Origin: Lunularia cruciata
Lineage: Eukaryota; Streptophyta; Marchantiopsida; Lunulariales; Lunulariaceae
DNA length: 64,000 nucleotides
Direction: 5' to 3'
Assembly (NCBI GenBank): GCA_948567375.1
Contig: OX419760.1
Span: 13,516,001-13,580,000 of the forward strand
Positions within the stretch are counted from its first letter, which is position 1. Each line of letters starts with the position of its first letter. The notes under the pieces are model-generated. The model had not been told where the DNA came from. It worked only from the letters and a program-made list of their open reading frames with translations, and did no database searches. A program made the position numbers and the translations under genes. Positions 1 to 9,770 of the stretch are shown one piece after another.

Positions 1-711
1 AGTGCTATACACCAAAATGTCATCAATATAGCACCGAGCAAAATCCAGTCCAGCTAGGATCCTATCCATGACCCTCTGGAACTCAGCAGGAGCATTCTTC
101 AACCCAAATGGTAAGAATCTCCACTGATATAACACATCCTTGCCGTGAGGATCAATAGCCCAAAATGCTGTCTTGGACTTATCTTCCTCCCTGATCGGCA
201 ACTGATGATATCCCGCTCGAAGATCCAAAGTACTGAAGACCTTTGCATGCCCAATCGCATCAAAAATCTCCTCCGGTGTAGGCATGGCATACCGATCAGC
301 CCTGGTCTGTCGGTTGATAGGACGGTAATCTCCACACATCCGCCTATCTATATAGTTGCCATGCATATCCTTCTTGGCTGGCATCACTGTCGCTGATGCA
401 TACTCTCCATGTGAAATCTCCACCAAACCAGCCTCAAAAAGGTCACTACTCCGGCTCTGAATCAATGTCCTCTCCATCTCACTATATCGATAAGGACGTC
501 GGAAAACAGGTGTGTCGCTAGTCAGCTCAATCCGTATACCAGGTCCCTTCAGAGCACCCAAATCCTTCATACTGAAGGTAAAACAACTCATGTGACTCCT
601 CAAGAACCTCCAAACCCTCCGTCTTTCCTCTCCAGTAAGCTTGGGTCCAAGATCTGGCTCCCAAGTATCCTCTGTAACTGTAGTAGGAGTGGAAGATGTA
701 CTGACTGGCTG
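1..711 (-). CDS. Reverse transcriptase (N-terminal part), element 1
   Basis: Open frame running from just after the UAG at 712-714 to the window edge, in the same frame as the upstream methyltransferase/linker segment. It encodes the Ty3 reverse transcriptase fingers and palm: the CGDYRPIN block, the STLDLRAGYHQ block with the first catalytic Asp, the FLPFGLKNAPAEFQ block, and the YIDD catalytic box at 19-30. No stop codon occurs in the visible 237 codons. The product would be made only by read-through of the UAG or by internal initiation. The remainder of RT, RNase H and integrase can be seen in the second copy. Confidence 0.93.
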
Positions 712-714
712 CTA
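706..714 (-). promoter_or_regulatory. Candidate stop-codon read-through site, element 1
   Basis: On the minus strand the codons read TAG (714-712), CAG (711-709), CCA (708-706). This fits the known leaky-termination consensus UAG-CAR-YYA. The upstream frame (methyltransferase plus linker) and the downstream frame (reverse transcriptase) are the same frame and are separated only by this stop. Element 2 has the stop at the identical place (35830-35832). Function is inferred; no translation data are available. Confidence 0.6.
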
Positions 715-3700
715 TACTGGGCCCTTGGGAGCAATGGTGTCATGCTCCCGACCACTAGAGGTCCCAACCTCTGTGTGAAAAACTCCCTCCACTCTGGCTG
801 CAAGCTCCATACGTCCTCTGGCTGCATCCCATGTGGACCAAGGGTGTAATCCAAGTAGCCCACGCTCACCTGGATGGACTCCAAGTAGACCACTCTCCCT
901 AGTAGCTACTGGATGTGTCCCAAGAATACCATGTCCACTCGGTCCATCGCCCCCAGCATGTGCCTGAATCGTCTCGATAGGCACAGGGCTCACAAGTGTC
1001 CGAGTGGTGATGCCTATCAAGCGCATCCTACGCTGCTCTGCCAAACCAAGGCTCACAATCCAGGTCAAACAGTTCAGGTCCATAGCCTGACCTAACACCT
1101 GACGCCTGGATGCCTCTGACACTGCTGGAACAGCGGTAATACCGGTGCAAAAACCCATCGCCCGCTCTCTCTCATCAGCATTGGGCTCCACCAACTGCTG
1201 TAACTGTGAGTCCCAAACAAGTCGAGGTCCTCCCTCTCGAAAAGCATGAGAGCCTGGGAAACTCATGAGTGTGGGAAATGCAGCTCTAGGCTGTCCAACT
1301 AGGTTCACCACTGCCATGGTGACCTATCAGCCACTACCACTGTCTGAGACTGACGCCCAACATCCAAGATATCATCAACAAGAATGTGGTCCAGTCGCTG
1401 AATCCCATCATAAGCACGTTGTAGAACCTCTCTGGGTAAGAGGTTTGTCCACCAAAGACGAAGACGATGAGCCCGTGATCCCACTCTGGCTGCATCTAAC
1501 AATACAGCAGGTCCCATCCATGAATGGACCTGATGTGTACTCGCCACCACTCTAGTGCGAGAATCACCCATCAATGGAACGTTCTCCAAAAGGTAAGCTG
1601 GAGAAACAGACTGATGAACCTGGAGATGTCGTAGTATCCGTAACATCTCCCAAAACACACCAGAACGAGGATCCTGAAGACCCAAACCGCGGCCCGCACG
1701 TGTATGTCCCTGACATGGCCATCCAGAAATCACCAAGTGAACAGGCCCATGTCTCTCTAGGTCATGCGCCCCCAGTAAGGAAATGTCTCCTGGTAAGGCC
1801 TTTTGGTAACCTCTGACTGCTGACATCGGTAATAACTCCGGATACCGATAGGCCAAGTGTGCCACATGATGTAGAGAGACTCGCCTAGCAGTCTCATCTC
1901 TCTCTACATACAAGTACCTCTGTACTCGGATACCCGCCTGTAATACCGCAGCTAGTCCGGTGCTGATCCCACCAAACAACTCCAATAGGCATATCCCCTC
2001 TACTGGATACTGCCAAGCAATGAGTGTGGTATCCAGAGGTGTCAAAGCAATCGCCTTTGGAGGCTCATCCTCACACTCATCCCCTGATGGTACGAAGGCT
2101 CCACTCCAAGCCTGCTGCACCAACTGATCTGCATGCTGCTGCAATGCCTCCTCTGAACTCCACAATGGAACATCCAAGGTGGATGGAACAATCCCACTCG
2201 TACTCCATAGCCGAGTGATCTCCTCTGGTATTGGAGTATCCTCTGCATGGGCGTTCCCCTCCAACAAGTCACCAGGCCAAGTAACTGCACCGCTGAAAGC
2301 CAAAACTGATGCTGCCATGGTCCCGGACTGTAGTGAGCCAAGACTGCCACTACTGAAGCATACTGGTAGGCGACATACCCGTCCCTCACCAGACTGCCAA
2401 CCAGGTCTATAAGAGGCTGTCTCCTCCCAATAGTCAATACTGAAACCCATAGGGTATAACACTGCTCCCCCAACTAGCACATCATATGACTCAGCTATCG
2501 TCGCAATAGCCTGAGCTCTCACCACCGAGCTATCAGTCGGATGACCAGGCTGAACCTGGACAACAAGCTCCCCACGTGTGATGTACTGTGTCGAACCACC
2601 ACCAAGAGATGTCTGGATCTGAAATGGACACCTCTCCACATCGGTCTTCCGTAACTCCAGACCAACAACTGCAGCCTTCCCCAACATAAGGGGCTGCGCA
2701 CCAGAGTCTAACAAGACTCTCTGTGGTGTATAGACCTTCCCTGAAGGTCCTACCAAACGAAAGATCCCCCTCTGGTTATCCAATAGGACAACACCAGGTG
2801 TAAACCGCACTCTCTCAAAGGCCGGTCTAGCTGGCAACTCCTCCAGTCTAGCCACTGCTGCCTGCCATAAACCACTGGTCGCTGAACGGATCCCATGCTC
2901 CTCAACCAAGTCAGCTCCACTACCAACCACCTTTGCTCTAGTAGTAGGAACTGCACCATCCCTACTCTCACACAACGTGGCAGCCAACCGGAACACTGGG
3001 GCTGGGTCCACTCCCAATGTAAACAGGTCATTGGCTGAAAATAAAGGATGCCGCATAATCAGCTGAGCCGCCCCCAACATCATGCTAGACTCAGTCTGTG
3101 TAGTAGCAAGTGGCTGACTAGCAGGTACTCCATCAAGTACTCCATCACCACCTACCACACCTGCACTAGGACGTCTAGGAACCATGGATGTCGTCTGCAA
3201 TGCCTCAGATAGCATGAAAGATTGGGGAAGTCTGACCTGTCTCCCAACCTCTCCTCTCTGTGGGTCCAACTCCACTAATGCTCCTCTAGGCTCTGGAGCA
3301 CGTACTGCACTCCTAGTCACTGCTGCAGATGCATCCACCTGTGCTGCTCCGCACATGAAGTCCAAAGCATCTCTATCACCAGCATATGAGGTGGAAGCCT
3401 CAACACCCGAATCTGATCTCCTTTGAGCAATAGCCATACTAGCCAATCTCTGCTCCAACTGCTCAATCCGAGTAGCCATAGCTGTGTCAGAAGTAAGGGC
3501 AGGTACTGCACCCCTACTAGGTGTAGATCCTCTACCACCACCTCTACCACCTCGTCCTCCATGAACTGGAGCTCCTCTACTACCTGCCATAGCAGCCCTA
3601 CCACTCCGTAACTCCGGGTGTAGGTCAAAACACCGGTCACTAGTATGACCAAATCTATGGCAGTGCTCACACTGCCTCTGTGCTGGCTGTGATGCACCAG

Positions 3701-4997
3701 AGGTATCAGGTCCGCTGCCTTGAGTACACTCTCTCCTATGGTGAGGTCCACCACAAGTCCAACAAGCAACACCACCACTCACTGGCTGCTGCTGACCCGA
3801 AAATGAGGGTAAGGGTCTAACTCCACTAGGCCCTCCACTCGCTCCATAGGATCTGGGCTGTCCACCCTGTCCTCGAAACCCAACTGGGCGTGGTGCACTC
3901 TGCTGCACTCTAGAAGAAGTCACAACCATGGATGAGGTCTCTCTACCAAATCCAGATGTCACCACTCTCTCCTCCACCATGTTGAGCTCAATACGCTCAG
4001 CCAAACCAAAGACTACTGCCAAAGTGGGCGAAGTAGCCTGCAACAACGTAGCATCACGAACTCTACGTCGCAACTCCCTGTCCAGTATCCCATACCAAAA
4101 CTGGACTGCCTGGGCCTCAGTAACTCCCTGAGTGAAACTGATCAGCCGCCTCATGCGAGTGTATGCCTCGCGTAGGCTCTCTCCAGCCTTCCGCTGGAAC
4201 TCCTGCAAGCTCCTCAGCTTGTCAGTCCGCACTCCCTGGTAGTTCTGCCTCAAACATAGGAAGAACTCAACCATGGGGTTAAACCCCGATACCACACCAC
4301 CTCCTGCAACGGTACCTCCACTTGTAGTAGCACTATCTCCAGCTAGTGCACCTCCACTAGCTCCACCAACACTACTCGAGCTAGAACTCGTAGGTACAGC
4401 CGACCTACTCCTGGCCACCGAACCTGAAGTGATGGAGACATAGTGTGGAGACCAATACTGTCTCCATAACTCAATCTCCTCCAAATGAGCTCTCCTGAAC
4501 TCATGGTAGTCGTCCATCGGTGGACCCTCCAAGTGCTGAAACAACCCCTTCCATGCCATGAAGGGTGTGAACAAAGTCGGGTTCCGCATCTGCTGCAGAT
4601 CACACCAACTATCGAACTCCTGGATGAAGTCATCCAACTCAATGGTACCCACTGTACCAGAGTAACGCCTAGGGCCTTTGGAGGCCCCATAAATCTCGTC
4701 CATGTCCCACAACAACGGTGCGGACACACCAAGTGCACTCTCAACTGAATCAGCTCCTGTGTCGAACTCCAACTCAGAGTCAATCTCCTCCCTCACTGGG
4801 ACCTGAGATACAGGTTGATACCGAGCACCACTCCGAGTAAACCCACTGCGTACTGCAGGGCTAACTCCTCTGGAATCTCCAAAGAACTCCGTCGTGACAA
4901 AGTAACCACACCAACAAACCCGAACCACCAACTGCAACAGCAAGTCGCAACCGCAAGTGCCCCACCAAGTGCCAACACCACCGCGTGCCAACACCAA
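712..4997 (-). CDS. Gag - zinc knuckles - protease - C5 DNA methyltransferase polyprotein, element 1
   Basis: A 1230-codon open frame (4997-1305) continued by a second frame (1317-712) after a one-base deletion near 1316; element 2 has the extra base and reads straight through. Residues about 110-330 resemble Ty3 Gag. Knuckles lie at C412-C424 (irregular spacing) and C443-C456 (CX2CX4HX4C). The aspartic protease has LLDSGA with Asp764. The methyltransferase starts near residue 1000: motif I with F1008-G-G, catalytic PCQ with Cys1095, ENV with Glu1138, an R-rich motif VIII near 1172, and, past the break, motif IX/X-like segments (FPTLMSF and LGQAMDL). A linker with GxLGxHP repeats follows, then UAG. 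The frame opens on a TTG after a stop; the first ATG is residue 99 (4703-4701), so the true start is unknown. Retrotransposon-borne cytosine methyltransferases are known in charophytes and dinoflagellates; activity here is inferred from motifs. Confidence 0.9.
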
Positions 4998-5000
4998 CTA

Positions 5001-6248
5001 AAACACCACCCACTAATGTAACTCTAACCGAGATAACTACACTAGGGGAAGGGCAACCTGTAACCTGCCATCATAACACGCACTCTCACGGTCTGCAGGT
5101 CATCACTTCCTGCCTCACCGGAGAGAAACAAAGGTAGTCTGACTGGTCATCACTCCAGCCTCACCACCGAGAGCACACCAGAGCACCAACGCTCAAAAGT
5201 CAAGGCACCTCACACAAACGTGGTGCACAAACAGGAAGCAGAGAATAGAGGGGATCCAATCACAAGAAATCTAAACGAAAACCCTCCATCTCATAACACA
5301 ACACGGGACTGACTCTGCCACCATTTGGCATTTGACATAAGAGTAGTTCGTATCTAAGTCCTAAGCTACCAGGATCACCAAGAATGGGATCAAACTGCCT
5401 CTCCTAGCCAAAGCTACATGTGTATAGATAACAGTGGCACAGTCACTATGACAACAAGTGAGGGTGGACCAGTTGGCTAGGGCACCAGTCTAGGAACAAG
5501 AGATCTAGGGGTCAAACCCTGTTGCGCACAATCTAGCAAGAAAGGCAGATTTTGCCAACCAATGACCAAGATCTACACTAAACTAGCTAGCCTCACGCCA
5601 GCAAGCTGGCTTGCTGGCCCTTCTGGCCCTTCTAGGCCTTCGTAGCCTCTCATAGCCCACAGCCCTATGCCTCTAAACGCCGAAATTCAGCCAAATGAGG
5701 CCTTTCTTGTTGCCACTTCAAACCTCCTCCAAAATTGGCAAAACTTCTCCAAATCTGCGAAACTCCTCCAAACTAGCGAAACTTCTCCAAATCTGGCCAA
5801 ACAGCGAAACTCCTCCAATTCTGGCCCAAAATCTGACGTAAATCTGACGTAAACCCTAAAGATGGATGTCTGCCAAATCCCCCGCTAACTTTCCACTCGA
5901 GCCAAATTGATAAAACGGGTTTTTCCAAATCACAATTTCATGAGAAGAGCTTTCCAACTCCACCTTCAATTTCACTTTCTGAGCCCAACTCGCAGCAAAT
6001 TGGTCCTGCCTTCACCTCCTGAGCTCAAAATCACAACACTGCTCGAAAATTGCTCCTTCTTTGCTCGAAATTTGGCCAACGCTTCCGCACACCGTCCGCC
6101 GAACTGCCAAATTTGCATCAACTACACGAGTTCTGCACACTAGGGAAACACAGAACCTGAATCGAGCTACCACGATCCACCGAGCTTGGAGATACCACCA
6201 ACACTCAACGTTCCTGCACCCGATTTCCCCCTGACTTCACTTCTCTGA
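5001..6248 (-). other. 5' leader (untranslated region) of element 1
   Basis: About 1.25 kb between the LTR and the first open gag codon, with no long frame. It contains a short tandem array at about 5706-5830. The sequence right inside the LTR (minus strand TCAGAGAAGTGAAG) should be the primer-binding site, but I could not match it to a tRNA 3' end. Confidence 0.7.
5706..5830 (-). repeat. Leader minisatellite, roughly 19-20 bp period
   Basis: Plus-strand units of the form CTCCAAAnTnGCGAAACT recur about five times with small changes. The matching stretch of element 2 (about 40820-40905) has at least one unit fewer, so copy number varies between elements. Confidence 0.7.
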
Positions 6249-6699
6249 TGTAATCAGATTGCTTAACATTCTCAACTCAACTCAACTCAGATCAGTACTT
6301 GATCTGTCACTCTATAAACTGCCAACAACTGGGCACTGATTACAGTCAAGCCACACCCACTCAAGCATAGAGAATCCAGGTGACGCTCGCCGGCCTCTGT
6401 CCACCATAGCCAGGAACTCGAAGGCTCAACATCAGAGAAGTGAGCTCTCTGGAGCTCACTTCGAAACTATACCCCCTGGACTCGAGCTAGCCCTGAAACC
6501 CTAACGGTCCCGCTGACGGCACACTCGACGGTGCAAACGGTGCAAAGTGACGGTGGGCCCCACCGTGAAGTCAGTACCCCGAACACGAAATCTAACCGTC
6601 GGAAAGTAGTCCCTGAGAAACAGCTAGAATAACTCTAACTACCATCACTGGAACTCCAGTGTCCGAGCATCTAGATGCGGAACTACAAATGGCGTGACA
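6249..6699 (-). repeat. 5' LTR of element 1
   Basis: 451 bp bounded by TG and CA on both strands. On the minus strand it starts TGTCACGCCATTTG and ends CTGATTACA. Near-identical copies lie at 31993-32441 and 41318-41787. Flanking host DNA starts at 6700 (TCTGCTAC). The target-site duplication cannot be tested because the other end is outside the window. Confidence 0.88.
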
Positions 6700-7738
6700 T
6701 CTGCTACAATGGCGGATGTTGTGATTATTTCTGCTATGCATTATGCGGCTTTGGAGAAAGCAATTATTCATCCACTTGGATGGGTGGTGAGCAAGAGTGA
6801 TAGTTTTTAAGATCTCCAAGTATAGAGGTATGTAATGAGGTCACCTCTTTGTTCCACTAGCTTTATAGTTACTTATATGGAGTGATGGATACAATGTTTG
6901 CAACATTTGTTCAAAGACTGCATGATAGTTTATCATATTGAAAGTCAAGGGGTATCATTTTCACCCTTCTACTTTATAATATATTAGACAATGTGTGTTC
7001 ATTACTCTATAAAGAGCATTGGCATGTACAATCCACAGAAAGCAATTATACCAGATGATGCTTCTTTGGAAACTCAATAGCTTGTAAATTTATAAACCTT
7101 AGTTGACTTGTATAACTTGGATATCTTATTGTGGAAGGGTAGATTTCTTATTTCAATACTATTGGAACTTGGAAGGGATCCATTTTACTTCTTATTTCTC
7201 CTTTTACGGCTTGATGGACTCTTTTCATCCTTCATGTATTCTAGGTGGTTTCCTTTTCATACCTATGGATATTTTACCTTAGCAAGAGAGTACATTAACC
7301 ATATTTATTTTATTTTATTTTTCTGTGCATTAGTTGTATTTATTTATTTTTCATATATTTTCATGTTTCCTATTCGTAAATAGCTCAGAAATTATTGAGA
7401 ATTGTGTCCATTTTATCAGATGAGAAAGATGTCTTTAATCACGGCTATCATAACTGTAAATTCTCATGGTAAATACGAAAACCTCTTATCTCGTATTGTC
7501 GAAGCAACAATTTTAGAAGATGTAAACGCTCCGCGCGAAAGTGGTGAAATGGTGCGGACACTGCTGGATGGAATTCGCTGAACGCACTTTTCGTGCCGTA
7601 GGAGACGCAGCACGTCTGTCCGTCCGTCCGGATGCTTCCATCAAAGGTCGAAGGGCAACCGGACGAGGACACTGGCGCCTGTCGACGTGAACCCGCAAAG
7701 AGCCCCCTTCGTAAGTCTTTCTGCTCAATTTGTTGATC
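6700..7738. other. Intergenic, upstream of the VOC gene
   Basis: About 1 kb, AT-rich to roughly 7450 with long T runs, then more GC-rich up to the predicted start codon. It presumably holds the promoter and 5' UTR of the gene that follows. No gene or RNA recognised. Confidence 0.5.
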
Positions 7739-9770
7739 ATGGCGCTGCTTGCGGTCACCAGCACCGTGCTGCATCCACAAAATCATCTCGTATGTATTCA
7801 CTGTATGGTTGTAAAGGTCACCAGTTGATATTCCGTCTGCTAGCGAGTCAATTCTGGTGTGAAATGCGGGTATTGATTGGTTCAAATGATTGTTGTTTGA
7901 TGGATTGCTTCTGGTTGTGAATGGAGAACCCGGAAGTGACATAAAATATGCGGCTGTAGAAGAGGATTGTATTCTGTTTTGGTTGTGCGGAAGGGCAACT
8001 CATGCAGAGAGTGAATTGGGGGTTCAGAAAAGTTTTGTCACATGATTAGACATAGACATGGCTGGTCCTAGCTCGTACTTTGTTGTCTGCTGAACGTGCC
8101 TACAGTGAAGTTTTGATGGGGTAAAACATTCGAAAATATTTTCTGTGCGCCGATATACAAAAGTAGAATGGTGTGGAAGTAATCGTTGTGTAAATTGAAG
8201 GGGACAGTCTTTTGATTAGTCGGATTACTCTTGTCCTGCAGAATTTTTCAAAAACAAATGTTTTCAGTCCGAGCAAATTCTGTTCAAGCCGACCATCGAT
8301 CCAGTTCAGCTCAATTAAGCAGCAGCTAACGTTCGTGCAATTCCGAGCCTCGTCATGTACACAGCAGCAGAATGAAGCTGCTACTTCCCCGACAGGGGAA
8401 GCACATGGCGAAAGTATGTGTGCATTTTTCTGCCGTTTCTGCTGAAATCTGATAATCCATCTCTTTGGGGAGCTAACCTCTTATTGAATTCTGTTAAAAC
8501 TCACCCCACCCATTGCTTTGTATGAATTTGTATCAAGGTGAGAATAAGCATTTAAGAACAGGGCGGAATGACGTTTCTGAAGTGGAAGTGTTGGTTCCAC
8601 ATTCCTTGAAAATTAATTGCTCTTCCTTCCGTGCATTGAAGTCTTGCATTCTTCCTCAGAGCTCGAGTTTGCCGGCATGCATCATGTTGGTTTTCTATGT
8701 GAAAACCTGGAGCGGTCCCTCGAGTTTTACGAAGGGATTTTAGGTATGTTATCGAAGATGGACTACAAGATTAAGACTTACTTTATTCCGAGCTCCTGAA
8801 ATTTTGGATATACCCTTAGAAGTGCACACGACCATCTTTTGTTTTTATTTCAGCTTGGAAGTCAGCTGACTGTCATCAGTTGTTGGTTCACTCACTTTCA
8901 GGTCTTGAGATCAACCCAGACCGACCAGCTGACAAACTGCCTTACAGAGGAGCTTGGTTTTGGGTCGGAGCAGAGATGATCCATCTTATGGAACTTCCAA
9001 ATCCAGACCCTATTACAGGTCGTCCACAACACGGTGGCCGGGATAGGCATGCTTGTGTGGCCATCAAGAGCGTGGAGCCACTGAAACGAACTTTCGAGAA
9101 AGCAGGTGAGCAGAATATTCCTATCGTCTTGCATAGCAGATAGAACAGAGTTGCCGTAATCTCTACTCTCCCTGTTTAGCCAGAAGCTTATATGCGGTGG
9201 TTCCATGCTACAGATTTGGCCGTAAGACTTTCTGTTTGCCTTTTCCCTTCCGTTTCTTCGACTGCTTCTCATACAGGAACAATATTGTACTTTAGTTGCC
9301 ACACCTAGGATTTTAGCGCAATGCATGCAAGTTAGAAAAGTGGATCTTGTACTTAGCGCTTGTCTTGGCCTGAGACTTCTACATTACGCTGAGGATGACA
9401 GAGTATGAGTATCTGAGGTTGTGAAGAAGGTAACATTTGGCACACCTTGGCACTGACAAGGTGTCTGTAAAATCTGTCAATCTTAACTGCTAGAATGACT
9501 AATCAGTTACTGATATATATCTGTAAGTGGGTAGTGACGGACGGGTTTCATATTCATACACTCAAATTATCTGTAAAGAACCCATCGAACAATTCAGCAG
9601 TCAAGATTAGTCTGGTAATAAGGGAGTTCATAATTGAGTTCTGTCTTGGATAATTGACGGATTGGGCTTTTGGTGTAGGTATACCTTTCACGATGAGCCA
9701 GTCTGGGAGGCCTGCTATATTCGCCCGTGATCCTGATGGTAATGCGCTTGAATTCACTCAAGTAGGTTAA
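7739..9770 (+). CDS. Plastid-targeted glyoxalase I-like VOC-superfamily protein
   Basis: Five exons with matching phases: 7739-7789, 8242-8413, 8660-8743, 8902-9105, 9679-9770, each bounded by GT/AG; 603 nt, 200 residues. Exons 1-2 encode a Ser/Thr-rich, acid-poor N-terminus of about 70 residues, typical of a chloroplast transit peptide. One VOC domain follows: MHHVGFLCENLERSLEFY, then LPYRGAWFWVG, EMIHLMELPNPDP, GGRDRHACVAI, and a last exon with SGRPAIF and NALEFTQ. The His and Glu residues in these blocks sit where VOC metalloenzymes bind metal. From memory it matches a conserved plant protein annotated as lactoylglutathione lyase-like (Arabidopsis At5g57040 type). Actual glyoxalase activity is unproven for that group. 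Exon 1 is the least certain part; phase and the downstream acceptor after CTGCAG support it. Confidence 0.9.

Larger units (their letters stand above)
1..6699 (-). mobile_element. Ty3/gypsy LTR retrotransposon, element 1 (truncated by window start)
   Basis: Minus-strand element read from about 6699 downward: LTR (6249-6699), leader (5001-6248), gag, two zinc knuckles, aspartic protease, C5-DNA methyltransferase, linker, in-frame UAG, then reverse transcriptase up to the window edge. RNase H, integrase and the 3' LTR lie outside the window. It is about 97% alike by eye to the element at 31.9-41.8 kb, with a constant offset near 35118 over the shared coding part. It is much better preserved: the only break seen in its coding part is a one-base deletion near 1316. 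The domain order and the D-S-G, PCQ, ENV and YIDD motifs were read directly. Confidence 0.95.
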
